From an uncultured Pelagibacteraceae bacterium (GTDB taxonomy: Bacteria; Pseudomonadota; Alphaproteobacteria; Pelagibacterales; Pelagibacteraceae), in the NCBI GenBank assembly GCA_902524955.1, contig CABZEY010000004.1, positions 22,214 to 86,213 of the forward strand: a DNA stretch of 64,000 nt, given 5' to 3'. How positions within the stretch are numbered: position 1 is the first letter of the stretch; every line of letters begins with the position of its first letter. The position numbers were made by a program, and so were the translations under genes. The notes below the pieces were generated by a model. That model saw only the letters and a program-made list of their open reading frames with translations. It had not been told where the DNA came from and ran no database searches. Shown here one piece after another: positions 1-8,738 of this stretch.

Positions 1-555
1 AAAGGAAATAATTTTTTTCTCAACACTTAAATCATAATTTGAATTTTTAAAATTTTCAAAAAAAGGATGTCCTACATAAACGTTATTGATAAGATATTTA
101 TCAAAATATTTTTTTTCAAATTTAAAAAGTAAATAAATTTTATCTATTAATTTTTTAATATTATGACCACGACTTTCTCTCCATGCCCAAATTGATGGGG
201 CAACAAAATGAAAAAATTTTGCTTGAATTTTATTTCTATCTTTTATTTTTTTAATTACTTGAAAAACAAAATCTGGAGAATCTACTGAAAATACAATATC
301 AGGTTTAAAGATCTCTATGTAATTTACAGTTTGATCAATTTTTTTTTTAATATAAAAAATATTTTTAACAACGTCTGTTATTCCAAAAAAAGTAATATCT
401 TTACTTTCAAATGGACCGCTTATTCCTTTATTTTTTAGATTTGATCCAACAATACCTTTGATGTCAATCTTTTTTGAATCAATGTAATCTATAATTTTGG
501 ATGCCAAAATGTCACCAGATAACTCACCTGTTATAACAAAAATTTTTTTTTTCAT
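1..555 (-). CDS. lpxB: Lipid-A-disaccharide synthase (partial, C-terminus beyond window)
   Basis: LpxB (glycosyltransferase family 19) joins UDP-2,3-diacylglucosamine and lipid X into the lipid A disaccharide at the inner membrane. I translated 185 codons from the ATG at 555 with no stop before the window edge. The N-terminus reads MKKKIFVITGELSGDILASK, with the family GE-SGD motif; further on come a D-SPDF motif near residue 95 and APSIWAWRES near residue 120, all typical of LpxB. The start overlaps the lpxI stop by one base, so it is translationally coupled as the last visible gene of the lpxD-fabZ-lpxA-lpxI-lpxB run. The C-terminal half, with most of the nucleotide-sugar site, is not in the window. 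The identification is secure. Confidence 0.93.
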   Translation of the reverse strand, partial: MKKKIFVITGELSGDILASKIIDYIDSKKIDIKGIVGSNLKNKGISGPFESKDITFFGITDVVKNIFYIKKKIDQTVNYIEIFKPDIVFSVDSPDFVFQVIKKIKDRNKIQAKFFHFVAPSIWAWRESRGHNIKKLIDKIYLLFKFEKKYFDKYLINNVYVGHPFFENFKNSNYDLSVEKKIISF

Positions 556-1343
556 TATGATGCAGTTATAAATAAACCATGTTTGTTTGCTAAGTTAAGA
601 GCCTTTTTCTGATCAAGAAATATGTTTTGATTCTTTTTTAAAAAAATTCCTTTTAACTTAGATTTAATACATAATTGCACTGTTTTATAACCTATAGTCG
701 GCAAATCATAACTTAAACTTTGTTTTTTTTTTGGAAGCTTGATCAAAACACCTGAATTACTTTTTATTTTAAATCTAATTTTTGCTACTCTTTTTAACAT
801 CTCATCAGTACCTTCAGCCGCCTCAATTGCCATGACGTAACCATTATCCAACAATATCCCCTGAGCAATATCAAATTTACTCAAAGTATTAAGAATTTTT
901 TTTCCTTTTGAAAAATCTTTAATATCTTCAGCGGAAGGTCTGCTTTTGGTAATAGTTTTGTTAATCAGTAAATGCTTACAATATATATGACTACCTACAA
1001 CTTTTATCTTATTTTTTTTTAAAATGTGAGTAGCAAAGTTTAAAATATTGCCATCACCCTTTTTGAAAGCATTAATTAATTTTGGTAAGTAAGATATAGC
1101 TTTTAAATCAAATTTCATACTACTTAAATTTGGTCTCTTAACATAACCTGCAAAAATTACTTTCTTTACTTTATTTTTTTTTAGTATCATTAATATTTTT
1201 CCAAATTGACCTAATTGTATATCTATTGAGTTTTTAATTTTTTTATTTGATAAATTAAAAATAATATATTTTTTATTATTTCTACTTAATGAAGAAAAAA
1301 TTTCTTTTGGTAATGTTCCACTGCCTGCAAAAATACCAATCAT
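555..1343 (-). CDS. lpxI: UDP-2,3-diacylglucosamine pyrophosphatase LpxI (DUF1009)
   Basis: LpxI hydrolyses UDP-2,3-diacylglucosamine to lipid X and UMP in lipid A synthesis; it is the alphaproteobacterial replacement for LpxH. The 262-residue protein has the usual family length. It starts MIGIFAGSGTLPKEIF, the typical glycine-rich opening, and has the conserved C-terminal stretch DLPTIGYKTV near residue 215, which corresponds to the catalytic DUF1009 domain. It overlaps lpxA by four bases and lpxB by one base, and lies between them as in many alphaproteobacteria. Nothing in the sequence looks damaged. Confidence 0.92.
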   Translation of the reverse strand: MIGIFAGSGTLPKEIFSSLSRNNKKYIIFNLSNKKIKNSIDIQLGQFGKILMILKKNKVKKVIFAGYVKRPNLSSMKFDLKAISYLPKLINAFKKGDGNILNFATHILKKNKIKVVGSHIYCKHLLINKTITKSRPSAEDIKDFSKGKKILNTLSKFDIAQGILLDNGYVMAIEAAEGTDEMLKRVAKIRFKIKSNSGVLIKLPKKKQSLSYDLPTIGYKTVQLCIKSKLKGIFLKKNQNIFLDQKKALNLANKHGLFITAS

Positions 1344-2113
1344 TTTAAAGGTCTACAAATATCTCTATTTGGGTTTTTTTTATTAATAAACTCTATTAAA
1401 TTTTGATTTAATTTAGAATTATTTTCTAATTTTGATACAAATTCTTTCATATTAATTGCTTCAAATAAACTTTGAATTATTTTTTTGTAATTCTCTATTT
1501 CGCTATTTTTAAAACCTTTTCGCTTAAGTCCAATTAAATTTATATTTTCAAAATATGATCTATTACCTTTGACAACTGTATAAGGTAAAACATCTCTATC
1601 GACACCCGTCATACCTCCTATCATTGCACCTTTGCCTATTTTTGTGAATTGTAATACTGCAGAATTTCCTCCAATAATAACATCGTCATCAAATATACAG
1701 TGTCCCGCAATAGCTGCATTATTTGCGATTACTAAGTTATTTCCTAATTGACAGTCGTGACCAATATGAGATCCAACCATAAATAAGTTATTATTTTGAA
1801 TTTTTGTAATTAACCCACCATGTTCAGTCCCCAAACTTATATTTGAGTACTCGCGAAATGAATTGTTGTCACCAATCTCTAGATAGCTTTTTTCTCCTTT
1901 AAACTTTAAATCTTGTGGTGGTGTACCAACACTACAATAAGGGAAAAATTTATTTTTTTTACCGATTTTAGTATTTCCTTGAATGTTTACAGAATTAATC
2001 AAACTACAGTCATCTCCGATCTCTACATTCTCACCAATAACGCAGAAATCTCCAATAAATACATTTTTTCCTATTTTCGCGTTCTTATGTATTGATGCCT
2101 TAGAACTAATCAT
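1340..2113 (-). CDS. lpxA: UDP-N-acetylglucosamine acyltransferase
   Basis: LpxA transfers a hydroxyacyl chain from ACP to O-3 of UDP-GlcNAc, the first step of lipid A synthesis. The N-terminal two thirds are left-handed beta-helix hexapeptide repeats (IGKNVFIG, IGENVEIG and so on). The motif HIGHDCQLGNN near residue 120 carries the catalytic histidine, and the C-terminal part is helical as expected. An in-frame TTG lies three codons upstream at 2122, but the ATG at 2113 gives MISSKASIHKNAKIG, which aligns with the usual LpxA start, so I chose it. The gene overlaps fabZ by eight bases and lpxI by four, so it is tightly coupled. Confidence 0.94.
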   Translation of the reverse strand: MISSKASIHKNAKIGKNVFIGDFCVIGENVEIGDDCSLINSVNIQGNTKIGKKNKFFPYCSVGTPPQDLKFKGEKSYLEIGDNNSFREYSNISLGTEHGGLITKIQNNNLFMVGSHIGHDCQLGNNLVIANNAAIAGHCIFDDDVIIGGNSAVLQFTKIGKGAMIGGMTGVDRDVLPYTVVKGNRSYFENINLIGLKRKGFKNSEIENYKKIIQSLFEAINMKEFVSKLENNSKLNQNLIEFINKKNPNRDICRPLK

Positions 2114-2570
2114 TTCTATCAACTATTGTAGCCATCCATTCAGCATCTGCCATTTTTTGTCCATCACAAAAGGCTTCACCCTTATATCTCCAAATTTTAC
2201 CTTTAATTTTATCAACATTGCAATTTAAGTATAAATCACAAGGAGGTAAAACTGGTTTTCTAAATCTAGCATTTTGAACTGACATTAAATAAACTAATTT
2301 ATCTTCCACCTCTTTTTTATCAATACTGTATGCGGCTAATGCAGCAGCAGCTTGACCAAAAGATTCAACTATCATAACACCGGGCATTACTGGTTGACCA
2401 GGAAAATGACCTTGGACATAAAATTTATCTGTATTTATTTTTAAATGTCCTAATGCAGATTTCATAGGGACAATATTAAATAAGTTATCTAATAATAACA
2501 TTGGTTCTCTATGTGGAAGGAGATCTTGTATTTGAATTTTGTTTATAAATGGCAGATCTTTATTGATCAT
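2106..2570 (-). CDS. fabZ: 3-hydroxyacyl-ACP dehydratase FabZ
   Basis: FabZ dehydrates 3-hydroxyacyl-ACP in fatty acid elongation. It competes with LpxA and LpxD for the same hydroxyacyl-ACP pool, which explains its place between them. The 154-residue protein has the hot-dog-fold signature GHFPGQPVMPGVMIVES at about 54-70, with catalytic His55 and Glu69. The N-terminal PHREPMLLLD motif at about 19-28 is also typical. It overlaps lpxD upstream by 11 bases and lpxA downstream by eight. Length and motifs are complete. Confidence 0.96.
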   Translation of the reverse strand: MINKDLPFINKIQIQDLLPHREPMLLLDNLFNIVPMKSALGHLKINTDKFYVQGHFPGQPVMPGVMIVESFGQAAAALAAYSIDKKEVEDKLVYLMSVQNARFRKPVLPPCDLYLNCNVDKIKGKIWRYKGEAFCDGQKMADAEWMATIVDRND

Positions 2571-3528
2571 TATTTTTCCTTTTTAAAAAATCTCTAATTT
2601 TCATTGATGGAAAACCAATTACTTTAGAACCATCGCTTAAATTATTTAATATACCTGAATGACCACCAATATTTACATTATTCCCTATTTTCAAATGACC
2701 AGAAATTCCAGCCTGACCACCGATCATACATTTATCACCAATAATAGAGCTGCCTGCAACACCGACTTGCCCAGCGATAAAACAAAATGAGCCAATCTTT
2801 ACATTATGAGCAATATGTACAAGGTTATCAATCATAGTGAACTTACCTATAATTGTATTAGAGAAAGACCCTCTATCTATTGTACAATTCGAACCTATAT
2901 ATACATCATCATTTATTATGACACATCCAATATGTGGAATAAAAGTTAATTTATTATTTATTACTTTAAACCCATAACCGATTTTACCAATTACAGTGCC
3001 ATCATTAATAATCACATTATCACCAATTACTGCATTAGAAATTGTACAATTAGATCCAATTGTTACATTATTACCGATAGTAATATTTTTTTTTAATACA
3101 GAATTAAAACCTATGCTAAAATTTTTTCCAATTTTGACTGTGTTGTCAACATATACATTTTTTTTTAACAAAGACTTGTATTTATTGTTTTGTTTATATT
3201 TCCAATTATCACTATCGGCATCTGGGTAAAATAATTTTGAAATAATTATAAAATCTAAAAGTGGCTCCTTTGAAATTATAGGCGTACAACTTTCTTTTAA
3301 TTGAGAAGCAAATTTTTCTTTTATTAAACAATAAGAAGCATTTGTATTTTTTAAATTATTTATATATTTGACGTTTTCAAAAAAAGTAATATCACCTTTT
3401 GTGGAGTTAATAAGATTTGAAACATTTTTAATTTTTTTTTTTGAAAATTTTTCTTTTTTTGAAAAATAAGTTTTTTCAATTATATAATCGAGATCAAACG
3501 GTCCTTTATTTATAAATAGAGATTCCAT
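2560..3528 (-). CDS. lpxD: UDP-3-O-(3-hydroxyacyl)glucosamine N-acyltransferase
   Basis: LpxD adds the second hydroxyacyl chain, at the 2-amino group, in lipid A synthesis. The 322-residue protein has an N-terminal uridine-binding domain (about 1-110), then hexapeptide repeats of a left-handed beta-helix (for example IGKNFSIG, IGNNVTIG). The motif LVHIAHNVKIG at about 236-246 contains the conserved histidines, one of which is catalytic in the family. It lies eight bases downstream of bamA. The bamA-lpxD-fabZ-lpxA order is widely conserved, but the skp/ompH gene often found between bamA and lpxD is missing here. Confidence 0.95.
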   Translation of the reverse strand: MESLFINKGPFDLDYIIEKTYFSKKEKFSKKKIKNVSNLINSTKGDITFFENVKYINNLKNTNASYCLIKEKFASQLKESCTPIISKEPLLDFIIISKLFYPDADSDNWKYKQNNKYKSLLKKNVYVDNTVKIGKNFSIGFNSVLKKNITIGNNVTIGSNCTISNAVIGDNVIINDGTVIGKIGYGFKVINNKLTFIPHIGCVIINDDVYIGSNCTIDRGSFSNTIIGKFTMIDNLVHIAHNVKIGSFCFIAGQVGVAGSSIIGDKCMIGGQAGISGHLKIGNNVNIGGHSGILNNLSDGSKVIGFPSMKIRDFLKRKNNDQ

Positions 3529-3536
3529 ATTTTAAT

Positions 3537-5771
3537 TTAAAAATTACTACCAATTTGAAAACTAAAACTTTCTTCTAAATCACCGTCAGCTTTACTTATA
3601 GTCTCGGATAAAGTAATTGAAAGGGGTCCTAAAGGTGAAACCCACTCTAAAGACAAACCCGCTGAACTCCTTAATTTATTACTGTCAAGAGAATCATTGA
3701 AATCAACACCCCAAACATTTCCAGTATCTAAAAAAACTATACTTTTTGCATTCCAACTATCAGGTATTGGATTTGGAATTGTTGAAGATAAGCTCGCATA
3801 AGCAGAATAATTTCCACCGATATGGTCTGCTCCATCTTTTGGTCCAATCCCGTAACTTTCAAAACCTCTTAATTTAGATTGTCGCAAAAATTTTCTATCA
3901 CTAAGTTTAATATCCTCATCACCTAAAGAATTAATAGTATTAACACCACTCTTAAGACTGAAAATATAATCGCTAGAAATTGAATGATAAATTGCACCCG
4001 TTAAATTGTTCTCAATATAAGTGATATCACTACCAGGTATGGCCAAACCTTGACCAAAACCTACTCTATAACCCTTGCTGGGTTGAAATCCACTGTCTCT
4101 TTTATCATTTGATATAAAGTATGAACCTTTAAAGGTTAAATAATCTCCTTCTCTAGATTTGTATAAATTGGAAGCTGAACTATTTGTATCAATACTGTCT
4201 CGATCTACACCGATTCCTGTTGATAAACTTACATCCTCATAAATATTATACTTGGTTGAAATTGAATTGCCAATTTTTTTACTTTCATATCCAGCATTTG
4301 TAAAATCTGTACTAATTGCAAAAACATTGTAATTAAATGTATTACCAGTATTCATAAAATCAGGTAAAGATAAACCAACATTACCTGAAATTTTTTCAGT
4401 ACCAACACTAACATTTCCATCAAGTGTAATACCTTTACCAAATAGATTTTTTTCTACTATTGTTGAGCTTACTGTACTACCTGAAGAGCCAACGCCGATA
4501 CCTGCGGAAACAGACCCTGTAGGCTGTTCTTCAACTGATATATTTAAATCTACTTTTTCATTTCCTAAATTTTTGGTATTAAATTTTACATCTTTGAAAA
4601 TTCTTAAACTTTTTACCTTATCAATCGATTTTAAAACTTTATAATCTAAATAACTGTCTCCTTCGGAGAATAATAAATTCCTTCTAATAACACTTTCTTC
4701 CGTTATTGTATTACCACTTATATTAATTAAATTCACAAATTTTCTTGGTTTTTTTACAAACTCAAATTCAATATCTAGTTTATTTTTTTCTAACTTATTT
4801 ATTTTGTTAAAAAATGTGACAAATTCAATTTTTTTATTACGCAAGTACTCATTAATTAAATTATTTATATCATCAATTTTTTTTTGTGAAAAAGTTCCTT
4901 TAAGTTTCTTTGAAATAATTTTATTTAAATCTTTTATATTTTCTTCATTTAAATTTTTTGCATTGTCATTAATTACAGATTTTGAAAAAAAATATTTTTG
5001 CCCTGAATTTATTGAAAAAGTTAAATTAGCTAAATTATTACCAATAAAATTTATATCCGATGACGTAATTTGTACATCATAATACCCATTGTTTAAATAA
5101 AATCTTTTTAATAAATTTTTATCAAAATTAATTCTTTTTTTGTTCACGAGAGATGATGAGCTTAAAAATTTCCACCACCCATCTTCGGTTGATGAAACGA
5201 CATCAGATAAAGTTGATGATTTATACTTTTTATTACCTATAAAAAAAATTCTATTTATTTTATATTTTTCTTTTCTATCAATATTAATAACTACATTAAG
5301 AGCATTGCCTGATATTTTTGAAATGTTTGTATTGACCTCAACATCAAAAAAACCGGCATCTAAATAATTGTCTTTGATCTTTTCAATATCTTTCTTAAGC
5401 AAAGCTTCTGAAAAAATTTTATTTTGACCAAGAGATAAATTCTCATAAAAGAATTCTTCACGTTTATTATTGACGACTCCGTTTAAATAAAAAAAATCAA
5501 TTATCGGGTTCTCTTCAACTAATATTTGAATTGTATTCTTAATTATTTTCAGAGAAACTTTACTGAAATAATTTGTATTATAAAGTTTTTTTTGAAAATT
5601 ATTTAAATCTTCGACATCATATTTTTTATTTTTTTTTAGATCTATTATACTGATTATTGTTTGATCAGAGATTCTTTTATTTCCTAAGATCTTATAATTA
5701 TAATTTTCATTTGCATATACTTTAGAAAAAAAGATTAAGAATATAATAAAAAATTTAAATATAATTTTCAT
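3537..5771 (-). CDS. bamA: Outer membrane protein assembly factor BamA (Omp85)
   Basis: BamA folds and inserts beta-barrel proteins into the outer membrane. The 744-residue protein has a signal peptide (about 1-20, a hydrophobic FIIFLIFF core ending KVYA), then successive POTRA domains to about residue 340-400, then a 16-strand Omp85 barrel. The barrel loop motif RGFESYGIG and the pattern FLDTGNVWG near the C-terminus are diagnostic, and the chain ends in Phe as outer-membrane proteins do. The start overlaps the dxr stop in an ATGA arrangement. In many proteobacteria rseP lies between dxr and bamA; here there is no room for it. Confidence 0.96.
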   Translation of the reverse strand: MKIIFKFFIIFLIFFSKVYANENYNYKILGNKRISDQTIISIIDLKKNKKYDVEDLNNFQKKLYNTNYFSKVSLKIIKNTIQILVEENPIIDFFYLNGVVNNKREEFFYENLSLGQNKIFSEALLKKDIEKIKDNYLDAGFFDVEVNTNISKISGNALNVVINIDRKEKYKINRIFFIGNKKYKSSTLSDVVSSTEDGWWKFLSSSSLVNKKRINFDKNLLKRFYLNNGYYDVQITSSDINFIGNNLANLTFSINSGQKYFFSKSVINDNAKNLNEENIKDLNKIISKKLKGTFSQKKIDDINNLINEYLRNKKIEFVTFFNKINKLEKNKLDIEFEFVKKPRKFVNLINISGNTITEESVIRRNLLFSEGDSYLDYKVLKSIDKVKSLRIFKDVKFNTKNLGNEKVDLNISVEEQPTGSVSAGIGVGSSGSTVSSTIVEKNLFGKGITLDGNVSVGTEKISGNVGLSLPDFMNTGNTFNYNVFAISTDFTNAGYESKKIGNSISTKYNIYEDVSLSTGIGVDRDSIDTNSSASNLYKSREGDYLTFKGSYFISNDKRDSGFQPSKGYRVGFGQGLAIPGSDITYIENNLTGAIYHSISSDYIFSLKSGVNTINSLGDEDIKLSDRKFLRQSKLRGFESYGIGPKDGADHIGGNYSAYASLSSTIPNPIPDSWNAKSIVFLDTGNVWGVDFNDSLDSNKLRSSAGLSLEWVSPLGPLSITLSETISKADGDLEESFSFQIGSNF

Positions 5772-6877
5772 AACTTTATTTTTTTTGCATAATTAATGGT
5801 TTCAAATATATCTTTAATATTCTTAATATTTTTTTTTGATTTTTTTAATAATTCATTGTGTTTAAATAATTTTACAAGTTTGTCTACAATTTCACCATAT
5901 TTAACCTCTTTTTTAAGGTATTTTTCCACTAGCCTTTGATTTAAAACTGTGAAAATTATAAATCCTGCCGTAGTGCAGTTTTTTAAAATATAAAAACCAA
6001 GTTTTACAATGGGAAATTTCTTAATATCTACATCATGATATTTTGAATAAAAATTATTCAAATTAATTTTAAAATTATTACTAACACCCAAACAATTAGA
6101 AATTGGGATTATCATATTAGGGGTGTGCATAATTGGTAAAACAATATTGTTATGTAATTTGATAATTGCATGAGTATTTGATCTACTTTCAATTTTGATA
6201 CCCAGCTTATTGGTTGGTAATTTAAATAATATTTTTGCTTCAAACAATTCTAGAACTTTGTTAGCAAATGTTGAAGAGTCAATGCTAATTTTTTTTCCCA
6301 TTTTCCATGTTGGATGATTAATAACTTTATTTAAACTTTCATTATAATTAATTTTTTTTTTTAAAAATGGACCACCTGAGGCTGTAATATAAATTTTTTT
6401 TATATCTTTTTTTAGATTGAAAGATTTTAAAAAAAAATCAATACAGTGATGCTCAGAGTCAATTGGGATTACTTCACATTTGTATTTTTTTGCCAGATTT
6501 AAAAAAACTTCTCCACCACAGACAATAGTTTCTTTGTTTGCAATAAGAAGTTTTTTTGAAATTTTAATTAATTGAAAATTAATATTAATTGCATCATAAC
6601 CTGACACTCCAGAAATTATAAAATCAATTTTTTTTTTCCTCTTTTTCAAAAAAGTTTCTTTTGAAATTAAACATTTTTTTTTAATCTTTTTATTTTTATA
6701 ATTACTTGTTAAAAAAATATTCTTAGGATTAAATTTTAAATATTGTTTGTAAAGTTTGTTTAAATTTGTGTTAGCGGCAAGTGAAATTAATTTAAAACTT
6801 TTTTTATTTTTTTCATATACCTCTAAAGCAGATTTTCCTATAGAACCAGTTGAGCCAATTATTGCTAAAGTTTTCAT
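5768..6877 (-). CDS. dxr: 1-deoxy-D-xylulose 5-phosphate reductoisomerase
   Basis: Dxr makes 2-C-methyl-erythritol 4-phosphate with NADPH, the committed step of the MEP isoprenoid pathway; its neighbour UppS uses the product. The 369-residue protein opens with the NADPH-binding motif IGSTGSIGKSAL (about 6-17). It has the metal-binding IDSEHHCIDFF near 140, ITASGGPF near 165, and HPTWKMGKKISIDSSTF near 190. It is somewhat shorter than the E. coli enzyme but all core motifs are present. It overlaps cdsA by four bases and bamA by four. Confidence 0.95.
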   Translation of the reverse strand: MKTLAIIGSTGSIGKSALEVYEKNKKSFKLISLAANTNLNKLYKQYLKFNPKNIFLTSNYKNKKIKKKCLISKETFLKKRKKKIDFIISGVSGYDAININFQLIKISKKLLIANKETIVCGGEVFLNLAKKYKCEVIPIDSEHHCIDFFLKSFNLKKDIKKIYITASGGPFLKKKINYNESLNKVINHPTWKMGKKISIDSSTFANKVLELFEAKILFKLPTNKLGIKIESRSNTHAIIKLHNNIVLPIMHTPNMIIPISNCLGVSNNFKINLNNFYSKYHDVDIKKFPIVKLGFYILKNCTTAGFIIFTVLNQRLVEKYLKKEVKYGEIVDKLVKLFKHNELLKKSKKNIKNIKDIFETINYAKKIKL

Positions 6878-7500
6878 ATTATTAAATAAATTATATTAAA
6901 CATTATTACTAAAAATATAAAACCATCTAATCTATCTAGTAAACCGCCGTGACCTGGTATCAAATTCGAATAATCTTTTATTTTGTTTAATCTTTTAAAA
7001 TATGAAAAAAACAAGTCTCCGAATATAACTATTAATGTACAGCAAAATAAAAATAAAATATTCATATATAAAGTTTTAAATATGTTAATTTCATAATAAT
7101 AAATATATAAGAGATTTAGCTGAACAAGTATTATACTACCAAAATATCCTGATAACGTTTTGTTTGGACTTATAAAATTAATTTTTTTACCACCTACTAG
7201 TTTACCAAATAAATAGCCTCCGCTATCTGAAGACCATGTGATAAATGTTATTAAAAAAACAATTTTTAAACCTTCAGCTAAATACCTAAGGTTATAAAAA
7301 GAATACAAAAAAATTAGAAAAATAAAAAATAATACTATTTTTATATAGACTATTTTAAGTTTAGAAATTTCAAAAATAAAAAGTACAAACAGTGAAAATA
7401 ATAAAAAATTAAATGCAAATCCTTCATTTAAAATACAAAAAATAAATATTGGCCCTAAAAAAAAAATTGAAAGAATTCTTTTTAAAAAATTATTTTTCAT
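6874..7500 (-). CDS. cdsA: Phosphatidate cytidylyltransferase
   Basis: CdsA makes CDP-diacylglycerol from phosphatidate and CTP, the branch point for membrane phospholipids. The 208-residue protein is mostly hydrophobic with several membrane segments. Near the C-terminus it has the CdsA signature, visible as SYFKRLNKIKDYSNLIPGHG followed at once by GLLDRLDG, with the conserved K-D and H-G-G-D-R-D residues. It is short for the family (often 260-290), so an N-terminal membrane segment seems to be missing, but the catalytic C-terminus is complete. It overlaps uppS and dxr by four bases each. Confidence 0.92.
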   Translation of the reverse strand: MKNNFLKRILSIFFLGPIFIFCILNEGFAFNFLLFSLFVLFIFEISKLKIVYIKIVLFFIFLIFLYSFYNLRYLAEGLKIVFLITFITWSSDSGGYLFGKLVGGKKINFISPNKTLSGYFGSIILVQLNLLYIYYYEINIFKTLYMNILFLFCCTLIVIFGDLFFSYFKRLNKIKDYSNLIPGHGGLLDRLDGFIFLVIMFNIIYLII

Positions 7501-8177
7501 TTTCCAAAGTTTCTTTTAATTTTTATAAATTTTTTTAAAATATTTTGTAAATCTGCCACCTTAAAATCTGGCCATAATTTCTTTTGAAAGAAAAGTTCAG
7601 AGTATGCAGCTTGCCATAAAAGAAAATCGCTTAATCTTTTGTAACCACCTGTTCTAATTATAATTTCTGGATGATTACTTGAAGCTGTAAATAAATATTT
7701 TTCAATATTTGAAACATTTATTTTTTTTTTATTTTTTATTAACATTTTAACTACATTTAAAATTTCTGTCTTAGAGCTGTAATTTATAGCAACATTCAGT
7801 ATTAATTTTGATTTAAATTTATTTAGCTCTTCAGAACATGATATCAACATTTTTCTCAGACTTATTGGTAATAATTGAATTTCGCCTATAAAATTTATTT
7901 TGATTTTATATTTTTTAAAATAATAAATATTTTTTTGTAAGTAGTTTTTAAGCAACTTAAATATATTATTGATTTCATTCTTGCTTCTTTTTTTTAAATT
8001 ATCTTTTGATAACGCATAAATGGTTAGGTGAGGTATTTTTTTTTTAATACAAAATTCGACTATATTTCTGATATTTTTTATTCCTTTTTCATGTCCGATT
8101 AATCTATTGTTAAAATTCTTTTTACCCCACCTGCCATTACCATCCATGATAATAGCAATATGATTTGGTAAACTCAT
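7497..8177 (-). CDS. uppS: Isoprenyl transferase (undecaprenyl diphosphate synthase)
   Basis: This cis-prenyltransferase builds undecaprenyl diphosphate, the lipid carrier for peptidoglycan and surface glycans. The 226-residue protein begins MSLPNHIAIIMDGNGRWGKK; Asp12 in MDGNGRW is the catalytic magnesium ligand of the family. The C-terminal segment near 195, RTGGYKRLSDFLLWQAAYSE, is the conserved substrate-binding region. The gene lies between frr and cdsA with four-base overlaps on both sides, the classical frr-uppS-cdsA order. Confidence 0.96.
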   Translation of the reverse strand: MSLPNHIAIIMDGNGRWGKKNFNNRLIGHEKGIKNIRNIVEFCIKKKIPHLTIYALSKDNLKKRSKNEINNIFKLLKNYLQKNIYYFKKYKIKINFIGEIQLLPISLRKMLISCSEELNKFKSKLILNVAINYSSKTEILNVVKMLIKNKKKINVSNIEKYLFTASSNHPEIIIRTGGYKRLSDFLLWQAAYSELFFQKKLWPDFKVADLQNILKKFIKIKRNFGK

Positions 8178-8734
8178 ACTTTTAAAATTTCTTGTTCTTT
8201 TTCTTTGATTCTATTTTCAATTTTTTTAATGTATTCGTCAGTAAGTTTTTGTAAATCACTAGATAATTTTTTACTTTCATCTTCACTGATATTTTTATTT
8301 TTTTCCTCACTTTTAAGAAAATCCATTCCATTTCTTCTAATATTTCTAATTGAAATTTTGTTTTTCTCAGATTGTTGATTAACAATTTTTGATAATTCTT
8401 TTCTTCTTTCCTCACTTAGTTTTGGCACAGGTATTCTTAAAATCTGTCCATCAATAATTGGGTTTAAATTCAAATCACTTTCTCTTAGCGCCTTTTCACA
8501 AAACTTAACATTATTAACATCCCACACCTGAATTGATAAAGTTTGGGGGTCAGAAACACTAACTGTTCCAACTTGATTAATTGGTGTTAATTGTCCATAT
8601 ACTTCAACTTTAATCAAGTCTAACATTGATGTGTGTGCTCTTCCTGTTCTAATTGTAGATAAATCTTTTACAAGAGAGGCCAATGACTCTTCCATTTTAG
8701 ATTTGAAAGATTTTAAACTGTTGTCTACTTGCAT
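8174..8734 (-). CDS. frr: Ribosome recycling factor
   Basis: Frr, together with EF-G, splits the post-termination ribosome. The 186 residues match the family length exactly. The sequence has the conserved LSTIRTGRAHTSMLD near residue 25, VSVSDPQTLSIQVWD near 80, and the long coiled-coil helices (ERRKELSKIV near 120). It lies four bases downstream of tsf. In most bacteria pyrH sits between tsf and frr; here it is absent. Confidence 0.97.
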   Translation of the reverse strand: MQVDNSLKSFKSKMEESLASLVKDLSTIRTGRAHTSMLDLIKVEVYGQLTPINQVGTVSVSDPQTLSIQVWDVNNVKFCEKALRESDLNLNPIIDGQILRIPVPKLSEERRKELSKIVNQQSEKNKISIRNIRRNGMDFLKSEEKNKNISEDESKKLSSDLQKLTDEYIKKIENRIKEKEQEILKV

Positions 8735-8738
8735 TTTA

